This document shows, in pieces, positions 7,636-14,720 of a stretch of DNA of 52,993 nucleotides; the stretch's first letter is position 1; each line of letters starts with the position of its first letter. Location: assembly GCA_033761915.1 (NCBI GenBank), contig JANRMC010000133.1, positions 1 through 52,993 of the forward strand, read 5' to 3'. This DNA is from JACMLD01 sp033761915 (GTDB lineage: Bacteria > Bacteroidota > Bacteroidia > Chitinophagales > Chitinophagaceae). Position numbers and translations under genes: made by a program. The notes below the pieces were generated by a model. The model saw only the letters and a program-made list of their open reading frames with translations. It searched no databases and was not told where the DNA came from.

Positions 7636-8430
7636 ATGGAGTTAGAAATATACCAGGTAGATGCCTTTGCCAATAAATTATTTAGTGGTAACCCCGCGGC
7701 AGTAGTGCCATTAGAAACCTGGCTGCCCGATGAGTTGATGCAAAAAATAGCGTTGGAAAACAACCTGAGTGAAACTGTTTTTTTTGTGCCTGCTGCTAAC
7801 AGCGAGGCTGATTATGATATCCGCTGGTTTACCCCGGCTTTAGAAATTAATCTTTGTGGCCACGCCACACTGGCGGCTGCCTATATTATTTTTAATTACC
7901 TGTTTTTTAAAAAGCCGGTTCTCACCTTTCAATCAAAAAGTGGCAAGCTAACGGTAGAGCGCCGGGCCGAGTTACTGGTATTGGATTTTCCGGCATGGAA
8001 ACCTGAACAGTACACTGATTACCCTGAAGAGCTGCAAACAGCTTTGGGCAATGTAGAAATGATTGGCGTTTACCAGCACCGCGATGTGCTGGTGGAACTG
8101 AACGATGCAACAGCAGTTAAAAACTGCCAGCCCGATTTTACTTTGCTTAAAAAAATGGGCATTAAACTAATTATCACAGCACCCGGTCAGCACCCGGTAG
8201 ATTTTGTATCCCGGTTTTTTGCACCCATTGCCGGGGTGGATGAAGACCCGGTTACGGGTTCGGCTCATTCTCAGTTAATTCCTTTTTGGGCAGAAAAATT
8301 AAATAAAACAAAACTGCATGCTCTTCAACTTTCTGCCCGCGGCGGAGAACTTTGGTGTGGCCATTGGGGCGACCGTGTAAGTATTGGCGGGCAATGCGTG
8401 TTTTACATGAAGGGCACTATTTACATTTAA
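7636..8430 (+). CDS. PhzF family isomerase-like protein
   Basis: This 264-residue protein belongs to the PhzF/diaminopimelate-epimerase-like fold. The opening IYQVDAFANKLFSGNPAAVV, NNLSETVF (containing the catalytic Glu of PhzF), LCGHATLAAAY and DPVTGSAHSQLIPFW in the second half are all family hallmarks. No other phenazine genes are present, so it is more likely an uncharacterised isomerase (YddE-like) than part of a pigment pathway. It follows the TRIC gene by 8 nt. It is cytoplasmic. Confidence 0.9.
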   Translation: MELEIYQVDAFANKLFSGNPAAVVPLETWLPDELMQKIALENNLSETVFFVPAANSEADYDIRWFTPALEINLCGHATLAAAYIIFNYLFFKKPVLTFQSKSGKLTVERRAELLVLDFPAWKPEQYTDYPEELQTALGNVEMIGVYQHRDVLVELNDATAVKNCQPDFTLLKKMGIKLIITAPGQHPVDFVSRFFAPIAGVDEDPVTGSAHSQLIPFWAEKLNKTKLHALQLSARGGELWCGHWGDRVSIGGQCVFYMKGTIYI

Positions 8431-8441
8431 CAGCGGCTGAC

Positions 8442-8654
8442 TTAAACACGTTGTTTACGACCTATGATGAGGTATAAAACACTGCCCATAAATGGCACAA
8501 AAAGTATTACCAATACCCAAATTAGTTTAGAGGTACTGTCTTTAAAGTTGTTTTTTAATACGCTGATCAGGCAAAGCAGGGGAAACAACAGAAAGAGTAA
8601 ACAAATAATTGAAGTGGCTAATAAAAGGCCCCATTCGGGTAATAAAATATCCAT
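8442..8654 (-). CDS. PLDc_N domain small membrane protein
   Basis: This 70-residue protein has two transmembrane helices separated by a short polar loop and ends in FVPFMGSVLYLIIGRK, the pattern of the phospholipase D / cardiolipin synthase N-terminal domain (PF13396) occurring alone. It has no catalytic HKD motif. It lies 3 nt after the anti-sigma-like gene and is probably the last gene of that operon. Stand-alone PLDc_N proteins are common in Bacteroidota; their role is unknown. Confidence 0.82.
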   Translation of the reverse strand: MDILLPEWGLLLATSIICLLFLLFPLLCLISVLKNNFKDSTSKLIWVLVILFVPFMGSVLYLIIGRKQRV

Positions 8655-8657
8655 GGT

Positions 8658-9023
8658 TTAATGAGTGGCAGGTAGTTTTTGCAATACCCACCATGCTAAG
8701 ATAATTAATAGCAATACCAGTATAACAGCTATATACACTACCGGGTATTCTTTCAACCGGCGTTTTTCTTTGCGTTGTTTTTTCTGATCTAACTTTTTGC
8801 GCAGGTCAGCATTCAGTTGCTCTACCAGGCTGTTGAGTTGGGGTTTGTTTTTTACAGCGGCTAAACCTTCGGCGGCATCGTTCATAAATTCATTTTCTGC
8901 CAGCAGTTGTTCAATTTCATTATTCTCCTGCTCGGTTAGCTTACCGGCAAGGTAATCCATCAGCCGCTGGTTGTCTATGTCTTTATTGCTATTGGTTAAT
9001 ATGTTCAGTAAATCTTTGTTCAT
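8658..9023 (-). CDS. Putative membrane-anchored anti-sigma-like protein
   Basis: The protein has 121 residues from the ATG at 9023; an upstream GTG at 9032 would add three. The N-terminal block RLMDYLAGKLTEQENNEIEQLL followed by NEFMNDAAEGLAAV matches the layout Bacteroidota use in small anti-sigma-like proteins (YLxGxL...E...F..DA.EGL). It then has a charged coiled-coil stretch (LNADLRKKLDQKKQRKEKRRL) and one transmembrane helix (VVYIAVILVLLLIILAWWV). It lacks the zinc-finger histidine and cysteines of classical anti-sigma factors. It directly follows the ECF sigma gene. Regulation of that sigma factor is inferred from position and shape only. Confidence 0.7.
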   Translation of the reverse strand: MNKDLLNILTNSNKDIDNQRLMDYLAGKLTEQENNEIEQLLAENEFMNDAAEGLAAVKNKPQLNSLVEQLNADLRKKLDQKKQRKEKRRLKEYPVVYIAVILVLLLIILAWWVLQKLPATH

Positions 9024-9036
9024 TGCTACCACCCGG

Positions 9037-9603
9037 TTATTTCATTTTCTTTTCTATTAACAGTTTAAGGTTGCGTTTGCCATTTTGTATATAACTTTTT
9101 ACCTGCATCATACTAAAGCCGGTGCTGCCGGCAATTTCGTTGTACGATCTTTTTTCAAGATAAAACAAAGTTATACATTGTTGCTGCTCTATATTCAGTT
9201 CTGTAAGTGAATGGGCCATCAGTTCTAACAATTGGTCTTTTTGCAGGTGCTGCTGCAGTTGATCGGTTTCCTCATCTCCGGCCACATCCTGATTGGTTAA
9301 AGAAATGGCTGTTTTGACGGGTTTATTGCGCAACTGCATGAGGCAATAATTTTTGGCCACCATATACACCCAGCTTTTAAAATAATCTACTTTATACTTG
9401 TGCAGTTCTGCTATGGCTTTTAAAAATATTTGCTGCACGCCGTCTTTAGCTTCATCTTCATTTTTAAGATATTTCATACAAACACCATACAGCAGCAGGG
9501 TATAACGCTCCAGTAATATACCCAGCCACTGGTTATCGCGGCTGGTGTAAAAATGTTCCAGCAGCTCGGCATCGGTTATATGTTGGTGGCGGTTATGGTT
9601 CAC
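9037..9603 (-). CDS. ECF-type RNA polymerase sigma factor
   Basis: This 188-residue protein has sigma region 2 (LLERYTLLLYGVCMKYLKNEDEAKDGVQQIFLKAI, then FKSWVYMVAKNYCLMQLR) and region 4 (ELNIEQQQCITLFYLEKRSYNEIAGSTGFSMMQVKSYIQNGKRNLK), with nothing else: the two-domain ECF layout. The start is GTG at 9603. It heads an operon with the anti-sigma-like and PLDc_N genes. The target promoters cannot be predicted from here, and no obvious autoregulated promoter was recognised. Confidence 0.92.
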   Translation of the reverse strand: MNHNRHQHITDAELLEHFYTSRDNQWLGILLERYTLLLYGVCMKYLKNEDEAKDGVQQIFLKAIAELHKYKVDYFKSWVYMVAKNYCLMQLRNKPVKTAISLTNQDVAGDEETDQLQQHLQKDQLLELMAHSLTELNIEQQQCITLFYLEKRSYNEIAGSTGFSMMQVKSYIQNGKRNLKLLIEKKMK

Positions 9604-9690
9604 CTGTAAAAGTTACTTGTTTTCTCAGTACTAAGATGCGGCAAGTTCTTTATTTCACAAATAATAAAGACTTTGTTTTAAAATTTGTTT

Positions 9691-9753
9691 ACCACTGCGT
9701 TGCCGTTGAAGGGAGTGACACAACGATGCTGCATAGCGGTGTACAGCTGGTAA
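9691..9753 (-). repeat. Dispersed palindromic repeat, copy 4
   Basis: Minus-oriented copy with the full outer half (ACTGCGTTGCCGTTGAAGGGAG), then ACACAACGATGCTGCAT and a right flank ending AGCTGGTAA. It lies between the divergent sigma and NlpC genes. Confidence 0.7.
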
Positions 9754-9788
9754 ACAAATACATTTATCTTTATTGCTAAAATAGTTAT

Positions 9789-10490
9789 ATGCAGAATGGT
9801 TTTTGCAATGTACCGCTTGCCGTAGTATATGCTTTGCCGCATTATGGCAGCGAATTGGTAAACCAATTATTGTATGGAGAAGAAGTGACTGTTACTGATA
9901 CGCCGCAGGGTTTGTTTTGTAAAGTGCGGGGCCATTACGATGGTTATGAAGGCTGGGTGCAAAAAACACAAGTGGAGCTGGCCAATAAAAAAGCCGGTGC
10001 TGCACTGGTACAAACTGCTATTGCATGGGATGCAGCATTAAAAATGTGGTTACCCATGGGAAGCGAACTGCAGGGAGCTGCTAATGATGCTACAGCGTTG
10101 CCGGCAAATGAAAGCTTGCTGCGTGGCATAGTTATGCAATGGTTGAATGCGCCTTATTTGTGGGGTGGCCGCAGTGTGCTGGGGGTGGATTGCAGTGGGT
10201 TTGCACAGGTGGTTTTTAAAATGATGGGTATTGCATTGCCCAGAGATGCAAGGCAACAGGTGCAATTGGGCACGGCCCTTAATTTTTTACAGGAGGCAAA
10301 ATGCGGCGACCTTGCTTTTTTTGATAATGAACAGGGCGATATTATACACGTGGGTATTTTATTGAATGATGCTGAAATTATACACGCTGCCGGAAAAGTA
10401 AGAATTGATAAAATTGATAATGCTGGTATTGTTAACAGCAGCACCGGTTTGCGTACGCACCGGTTAAGAATTGTTAAAAGATATTTTTAA
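9789..10490 (+). CDS. NlpC/P60 family cysteine peptidase with SH3-like N-terminus
   Basis: This 233-residue cell-wall hydrolase has an N-terminal SH3b-like region (about 5-100) and a C-terminal NlpC/P60 domain. Catalytic residues are visible: Cys135 in GVDCSGFAQ, His187 in DIIHVGILL and a third polar residue at His199 in EIIHAAG. WGGRSVLG precedes the Cys as in the family. These enzymes cut gamma-D-glutamyl-diamino acid bonds in peptidoglycan stem peptides. No signal peptide is visible, so a cytoplasmic muropeptide-recycling role is possible, as for the Bacteroides enzymes of this layout. Its end overlaps the convergent TauE-like gene by 17 bp. Confidence 0.9.
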   Translation: MQNGFCNVPLAVVYALPHYGSELVNQLLYGEEVTVTDTPQGLFCKVRGHYDGYEGWVQKTQVELANKKAGAALVQTAIAWDAALKMWLPMGSELQGAANDATALPANESLLRGIVMQWLNAPYLWGGRSVLGVDCSGFAQVVFKMMGIALPRDARQQVQLGTALNFLQEAKCGDLAFFDNEQGDIIHVGILLNDAEIIHAAGKVRIDKIDNAGIVNSSTGLRTHRLRIVKRYF

Positions 10491-10890
10491 CCCATTTCAG
10501 CAGCCATGCATCCCAGCCCAGCATTTTAAAACCGGTATAGAATAAAATAATGGCAAATATTTTTTTGAGGGTTTCATTATCTATTTTTAATGCCAGTTTG
10601 CTGCCAAAGTAACCCCCAATTAAAAAACCCGCCGCCAGCAAACCAATTATTTTAAAGTCTATGGGCACGCCCATTTTTTTACAATCGCTGTAATAAGTAA
10701 TAAAAGCAATGATTACTACCGGAAAACTAAGTACCCCCAAGGAAGTGCCTTGCGCCTGGTGTTGTGTATAGCTTAAGAAATATACTAATGCCGGCACCAG
10801 TATGATGCCGCCACCCACACCCACTAACCCGCTTAATATGCCGGCAAATAAACCAATAATTAAAATCAGTATAATATCGTGGGTGCTCAT
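10474..10890 (-). CDS. Half-size TauE/SafE (TSUP) family transporter
   Basis: This 138-residue membrane protein contains one TSUP repeat: GLFAGILSGLVGVGGGIILVPALVYFL at the start, AQGTSLGVLSF, then GLLAAGFLIGGYFGSKLAL and ETLKKIFAIILFYTGFKML. Typical TauE/SafE proteins have two such repeats in about 250 residues, so this one probably acts as a dimer or is a naturally short member. Sulfite or organosulfonate export is the family role, but the substrate here is unknown. It is 2 nt downstream of the pyrophosphatase gene, so both are probably in one transcript. Confidence 0.87.
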   Translation of the reverse strand: MSTHDIILILIIGLFAGILSGLVGVGGGIILVPALVYFLSYTQHQAQGTSLGVLSFPVVIIAFITYYSDCKKMGVPIDFKIIGLLAAGFLIGGYFGSKLALKIDNETLKKIFAIILFYTGFKMLGWDAWLLKWVKNIF

Positions 10891-10892
10891 GG

Positions 10893-11435
10893 TTATTTAG
10901 AGAAATTGTCTTTGTAAGACTTAATAGCGTCCTGTATTACATTAAGGGCTGTGGCCTTGTCCTGAAATTCTTCTACCACCACTGTTTTATTTTCCAGTTT
11001 TTTGTATTCTTCAAAAAAGTGGCGCAGCTCGTCAAAAAAATGTTTAGGCAGTTCTTCAATATTATTATAGTGGTTAACACTGGGGTCATTAGCGGCTACG
11101 GCAATTATTTTATCATCGCTATCGCCATTGTCTATCATTTGCATTACACCCATTACTTTGGCTTCCATCAGGCACATGGCCTGCACGGGCTGAGACGTGA
11201 TTACTAAAATATCCAGCGGATCTTTATCGTCTCCGTAGGTGCGGGGTATAAAACCGTAATTGCAGGGATAGTAGAACGATGAATAAATAATACGGTCCAG
11301 TTTTAATAAGCCACTGGCTTTATCAATTTCGTATTTGGCGCGGCTGCCTTGTGGTATTTCAATAACAGCATTTACAATGCGTGGTGCATTTTCTCCTACA
11401 GGTATACCATGCCAGGGGTGAGAAACTGTGAGCAT
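10893..11435 (-). CDS. ppa: Inorganic pyrophosphatase
   Basis: This 180-residue family I soluble pyrophosphatase hydrolyses PPi to two phosphates and drives biosynthetic reactions. The signature YGDDKDPLDILV (metal-binding aspartates, D-x-DPLD) is present, with IEIPQGSRAKYEID and NYGFIPRTYGD before it. The length is normal. The start is set by the ATG at 11435, 17 nt downstream of a TATATTTG -7 box. The TSUP gene follows 2 nt after. Confidence 0.95.
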   Translation of the reverse strand: MLTVSHPWHGIPVGENAPRIVNAVIEIPQGSRAKYEIDKASGLLKLDRIIYSSFYYPCNYGFIPRTYGDDKDPLDILVITSQPVQAMCLMEAKVMGVMQMIDNGDSDDKIIAVAANDPSVNHYNNIEELPKHFFDELRHFFEEYKKLENKTVVVEEFQDKATALNVIQDAIKSYKDNFSK

Positions 11436-11452
11436 AAAGGGTAGTTATATAA

Positions 11453-11460
11453 CAAATATA
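11453..11460 (-). promoter_or_regulatory. -7 box of ppa
   Basis: TATATTTG on the minus strand, 17 nt before the ppa ATG, matching TAnnTTTG. The -33 element is weak. Confidence 0.55.
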
Positions 11461-11533
11461 GTTTGAAAGCACTAAAACGAACTTATTAGCTATAAAGTAT
11501 ATAAAAGCCTGACTTATGGGGTAAGTAAAAACT

Positions 11534-12529
11534 TTAAAACTCATTGTCGTTTTTAACGCCAAACAGTTTGCCTTTTTTATAGAGTTTTAAATCGGCTTTA
11601 TAGTTTTTGCTGTTGCGTTTGGTTAGTGCTGCGGCATCCAGACCGGTAATATCGGGGCTGCCCGCATTTACCCATGCCGTGTACCAAAAATTAGCGGTGG
11701 CGCTAATAGACAAACGCAGCTGCTGTTCTACCATGCCGTTTAAAGCTTCGTGGTAAGCTTTTGCGTATTCTTTACTGCGTATCCATTGACCAAATTTATT
11801 TTTAACCACTTTGCCGGCACTGTCTTTTACATACATTTTATCGGTACCAAAGCTGGTGGCTACTCTTTTTTCAGCCGCCAGCAGACTGTCAATAAGGCCA
11901 TGGCTATTATTAATAATATTCCAGATTTCTTTTCTGATATCTTTAATATAAACAGCATCTGCAACATTAAAATTGTAGTTGCTGCCCAGCAGTTCAGGTA
12001 ACTGGCTTTCCCAAAAAGAATGAATGCCGCGTTGGTTGGTAGCCTGGCCATCATAATTAACGGTGGTGTGTAAAGGCATATGTGCATCGGCAATATAATG
12101 CCCCAAATCGCCGCTCAGTAATAAAATCTCTGCTTTGCGGCGCTCTTTAAATGCATTGGTAAGTTTGTTCATCATATCTTCCAAATGCCAGGGTAAAATA
12201 CCATTCTTGGTTAAAAAATCATTGTTGTATTTGGCGGTTAAAGACTGCATGGTTTGCGGCAGGGTATCGCCGGGGTTAGGTATAAAATTTTCCAGATCAA
12301 TAAAATGCCGTTGTGCTTCTACTTTATCATTATTGGTAAACCTGCGGGTATCGGGTATTACCGATTCTTCTGTAATAAAATCAATATGGTTATAATAAAA
12401 CACCCGCATGGCTTCTGGCAACGCAAACACGGCCGACCTGTTAATATGCTGGTGGCCCCATGTGCCCCATGAAATAAAAGCAATACTTACTACAACAAAA
12501 CCTGTTAAGGCAAATAATTTCTTACGCAT
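11534..12529 (-). CDS. Zinc-dependent phospholipase C / S1-P1 nuclease-like secreted protein
   Basis: This 331-residue protein begins with a signal peptide (FALTGFVVVSIAFISWGTWG). The mature N-terminus WGTWGHQHINRSAVFALP resembles the zinc-ligating Trp/His start of the PLC/P1-nuclease fold, and later His/Asp motifs DLGHYIADAHMPLHTTVNYDGQ, TNQRGIHSFWE and AYHEALNGM supply the remaining ligands. The family cleaves phosphodiesters such as phospholipids or nucleic acid 3' ends; the substrate is not predictable. It is the last of three genes transcribed from about 13.35 kb, 30 nt after crcB. Confidence 0.88.
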   Translation of the reverse strand: MRKKLFALTGFVVVSIAFISWGTWGHQHINRSAVFALPEAMRVFYYNHIDFITEESVIPDTRRFTNNDKVEAQRHFIDLENFIPNPGDTLPQTMQSLTAKYNNDFLTKNGILPWHLEDMMNKLTNAFKERRKAEILLLSGDLGHYIADAHMPLHTTVNYDGQATNQRGIHSFWESQLPELLGSNYNFNVADAVYIKDIRKEIWNIINNSHGLIDSLLAAEKRVATSFGTDKMYVKDSAGKVVKNKFGQWIRSKEYAKAYHEALNGMVEQQLRLSISATANFWYTAWVNAGSPDITGLDAAALTKRNSKNYKADLKLYKKGKLFGVKNDNEF

Positions 12530-12559
12530 GTATCATCTCAGTTAAAACAATAAAAAAAA

Positions 12560-12937
12560 TTAAGCATTGGCCCATTTGGTGCCCAGCAAAGCACCCAGCC
12601 AAACCAGCAGCAAACTTAAAAGAATACTGCCAATAATATTAAGTATAAGATAGCTGTAATGGCCATTGCGCATCAAGGTTAAGTTTTCATACGCAAAGGC
12701 AGAAAAGGTGGTAAAGCCACCACAAATGCCCGTGGCTAAAAATAAACGCCAGTTGTCTGATGGGGTAGTGGTTTTAAGCCAATAACCCAGCACCACACCA
12801 ATAATAAAACTACCCAGCCCGTTTACTAAAAAAGTAGCCAGCGGAAAAGCGCTACCCTTTAACCAGGTATTAAAAAGATGGCGGGCGGCACTGCCCAAAA
12901 AACCACCCAGGCCTACTATCAGCAGTTGTTTTATCAT
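12560..12937 (-). CDS. crcB: Fluoride efflux transporter CrcB/FluC
   Basis: This 125-residue, four-helix membrane protein shows the Fluc hallmarks: GGFLGSAARH at the start, LVNGLGSFIIGVVLGY, and GICGGFTTFSAFAYE with the Phe-box residues lining the pore. Fluc proteins are dual-topology dimers that expel fluoride. I found no crcB (fluoride) riboswitch upstream. It starts 3 nt after the lipoprotein gene, so transcription is coupled to that gene. Confidence 0.95.
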   Translation of the reverse strand: MIKQLLIVGLGGFLGSAARHLFNTWLKGSAFPLATFLVNGLGSFIIGVVLGYWLKTTTPSDNWRLFLATGICGGFTTFSAFAYENLTLMRNGHYSYLILNIIGSILLSLLLVWLGALLGTKWANA

Positions 12938-12940
12938 TAA

Positions 12941-13339
12941 TTAATGCAGGTGTTCCAGGTCAACCAGCCACTCTTTGTTCAGACGCAAAATTCTAATGGT
13001 GGTGGTATCGGTATTTTTAAAACTATTAGAAAACGTAAAATCAACGGTAGAGTCGTTTACGTTGGCACTGTTTATAACAATAATATTAGCGTTTTTTAAT
13101 GCCACTTTTTCTTCGTTGGGGCGTTTGTCATAATCGGTCTTCCATTTATTCAGCAGCATTGTATTGGCATCAGCACTGTCTTTAAACATATAAAAATTGG
13201 CCTTTTCTGTATTGCCATCCAGGCAGGCCCTTATAAATTCACGGGCTGCTTCCTGTGCATCTTCTGCTTTTTTATAACCGGCTTCGCTGTTACAGGCAAT
13301 GGCCGCAGCAATTAACAAATACACCCATCCTTTTTTCAT
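12941..13339 (-). CDS. Lipoprotein with DUF4878-like (NTF2 fold) domain
   Basis: This 132-residue protein has a lipoprotein signal (MKKGWVYLLIAAAIAC, modified Cys at 16). The remainder, beginning EDAQEAAREFIRACLDGNTEKA and ending IRILRLNKEWLVDLEHLH, has the helix-then-sheet pattern of DUF4878/NTF2-like lipoproteins. The function is unknown; it is anchored in a membrane facing the periplasm. It is the first gene of the crcB operon, and a TTG-N21-TACATTTG promoter lies just upstream. Confidence 0.78.
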   Translation of the reverse strand: MKKGWVYLLIAAAIACNSEAGYKKAEDAQEAAREFIRACLDGNTEKANFYMFKDSADANTMLLNKWKTDYDKRPNEEKVALKNANIIVINSANVNDSTVDFTFSNSFKNTDTTTIRILRLNKEWLVDLEHLH

Positions 13340-13356
13340 AAACTAAAATTATAAAG

Positions 13357-13364
13357 CAAATGTA
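13357..13364 (-). promoter_or_regulatory. -7 box of the DUF4878-crcB-PLC operon
   Basis: TACATTTG on the minus strand with TTG 21 nt upstream (complement of 13386-13388), 17 nt before the ATG at 13339. Confidence 0.7.
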
Positions 13365-13405
13365 AGAAACTGCAGTTAGTAAATGCAAGAGAAAAGAAGG
13401 GGGGG

Positions 13406-13452
13406 AGCCGGCCTTTGGTTTTCATAGCGTCATCGTTGCGTCGCACACTTCA
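13406..13452 (+). repeat. Dispersed palindromic repeat, copy 5 (left arm of a pair)
   Basis: Contains TTCATAGCGTCATCG followed by TTGCGTCGCACACTTCA. It pairs with copy 6 on the opposite strand. Confidence 0.85.
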
Positions 13453-13526
13453 GCAAATGAAAAGGGGTAAGCAAAAAGGGAAAGGGTGTATGGCCTTAAA
13501 CCTTACGCCCAATGCCTTTTACCGTA

Positions 13527-13580
13527 GTTGAAGTGTGCGACGCAACGGCTGCCCCATAGCGTACCGCTGTTGGCTACCCA
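13527..13580 (-). repeat. Dispersed palindromic repeat, copy 6 (right arm of a pair)
   Basis: Contains GTTGAAGTGTGCGACGCAAC, then GGCTGCCCCATAGC and a flank ending GTTGGCTACCC. It is the inverted partner of copy 5. The trhO -33 element (TTG, 13570-13572) lies inside its outer edge. Confidence 0.85.
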
Positions 13581-13592
13581 AAAATAAAAACC

Positions 13593-13600
13593 TACATTTG
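13593..13600 (+). promoter_or_regulatory. -7 box of trhO
   Basis: TACATTTG with TTG at 13570-13572, a 20-nt spacer. It lies 54 nt upstream of the ATG at 13655, and this placement supports the shorter gene start. Confidence 0.7.
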
Positions 13601-13654
13601 CGCCGATACAGAAATTTTGTTCACCAGGCAAGTGTCCTTAAAATTTCAACACTT

Positions 13655-14716
13655 ATGGCAGTTTTACACAACCGCGTCTCCAATAAGGAGCTGAAAGAAC
13701 GTTTATATCAGGAAGATTTTCACCGCACCACCATTTCTTTTTACCAGTATTTTTTTATTGAAGATGTAACCGCATTCAGAGATGCATTATACAAAGCATT
13801 GTATGAGTTGCAGGTGTTTGGCCGCATTTATGTAGCCACTGAGGGTATTAATGCACAAATTAGTGTGCCCACGCACAATTTGGAAGCGTTTAAGAATTAC
13901 CTCTACGGTATAGAAGGCCTCAATGGTTTGCGGCTGAATATTGCGGTGGATGATGATGGCAAATCTTTTTGGGTGCTTAAAATAAAAGTACGCGATAAAA
14001 TTGTGGCCGATGGTATTGAAGACCCCAGCTTTAACATGCAAAACAAAGGGCGTTATGTAAATGCCAACGAAATGAATGCACTGCTGCAAAACCCCGATAC
14101 GGTTGTGATTGATATGCGCAACCATTACGAGTTTGAAGTGGGCCATTTTAAAAATGCTATTGAAATACCTTCAGATACGTTTAGAGAGCAATTGCCCATG
14201 GCAGCTGCTATGATGCAACCGCATAAAGACAAAAACATTATTATGTATTGCACCGGCGGCATCCGCTGCGAGAAGGCAAGTGCTTATATGCTGCACCAGG
14301 GGTTTAAAAATGTGTTTCATTTAGAAGGCGGTGTTATTAATTATGCAAAGCAGGTAAAAGAAACCGGCATCGACTCAAAGTTTATTGGTAAAAATTTTGT
14401 GTTTGACGATCGGTTGGGTGAGCGTATTACCGATGATATTATTGCCCGCTGCCACCAATGTGGCCAGCCTGCCGATACACATACCAATTGTAAAAATGAT
14501 GGTTGCCACTTATTGTTTATACAATGCGATGCCTGCGCCACCAAATACAATGGCTGCTGCAGCCAGCAGTGTACGGATGTGTATGCGTTACCGCTGGAAG
14601 AACAAAAGAAACTGCGTGCCGGTATTGATAAAGGCCCAATGATTTTTAATAAAGCCAAAGCAAGATTGCGTCCGCGGCTGGATGAATTGAATGGCTTGAA
14701 GGACGGTGCTGCTTAA
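13655..14716 (+). CDS. trhO: tRNA uridine(34) hydroxylase TrhO (rhodanese family)
   Basis: This 353-residue enzyme has an N-terminal ferredoxin-like half, a rhodanese domain (about 148-225) with VVIDMRNHYEFEVGHF and the active-site loop MYCTGGIRCEK (Cys199, Cys205), and a cysteine-rich C-terminus (CHQCGQPADTHTNCKN... and CSQQC) that may bind zinc. TrhO (YceA) makes 5-hydroxyuridine at the tRNA wobble position using O2. I chose the ATG at 13655; the open frame reaches back to 13535, but that extension crosses the repeat and the promoter. It is cytoplasmic. Confidence 0.92.
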   Translation: MAVLHNRVSNKELKERLYQEDFHRTTISFYQYFFIEDVTAFRDALYKALYELQVFGRIYVATEGINAQISVPTHNLEAFKNYLYGIEGLNGLRLNIAVDDDGKSFWVLKIKVRDKIVADGIEDPSFNMQNKGRYVNANEMNALLQNPDTVVIDMRNHYEFEVGHFKNAIEIPSDTFREQLPMAAAMMQPHKDKNIIMYCTGGIRCEKASAYMLHQGFKNVFHLEGGVINYAKQVKETGIDSKFIGKNFVFDDRLGERITDDIIARCHQCGQPADTHTNCKNDGCHLLFIQCDACATKYNGCCSQQCTDVYALPLEEQKKLRAGIDKGPMIFNKAKARLRPRLDELNGLKDGAA

Positions 14717-14720
14717 AGCA

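Larger units (their letters stand above)
13340..13654. other. Intergenic region holding two promoters and a repeat pair
   Basis: This 315-bp gap separates the divergent lipoprotein and trhO genes. It contains their two promoters at its edges and an inverted pair of the dispersed repeat (copies 5 and 6) around a 74-bp spacer (13453-13526). The spacer is purine-rich on the left and shows no ORF or RNA gene that I recognise. Confidence 0.7.

Noticed and set aside
7636..8430. Phenazine biosynthesis locus from the PhzF-like gene
   Set aside because: No other phz gene is nearby; PhzF-like isomerases are widespread outside phenazine producers.
12560..13400. Fluoride riboswitch for crcB
   Set aside because: No conserved crcB-motif pattern was recognised upstream of the lipoprotein-crcB genes; crcB is third-party driven from the lipoprotein promoter.
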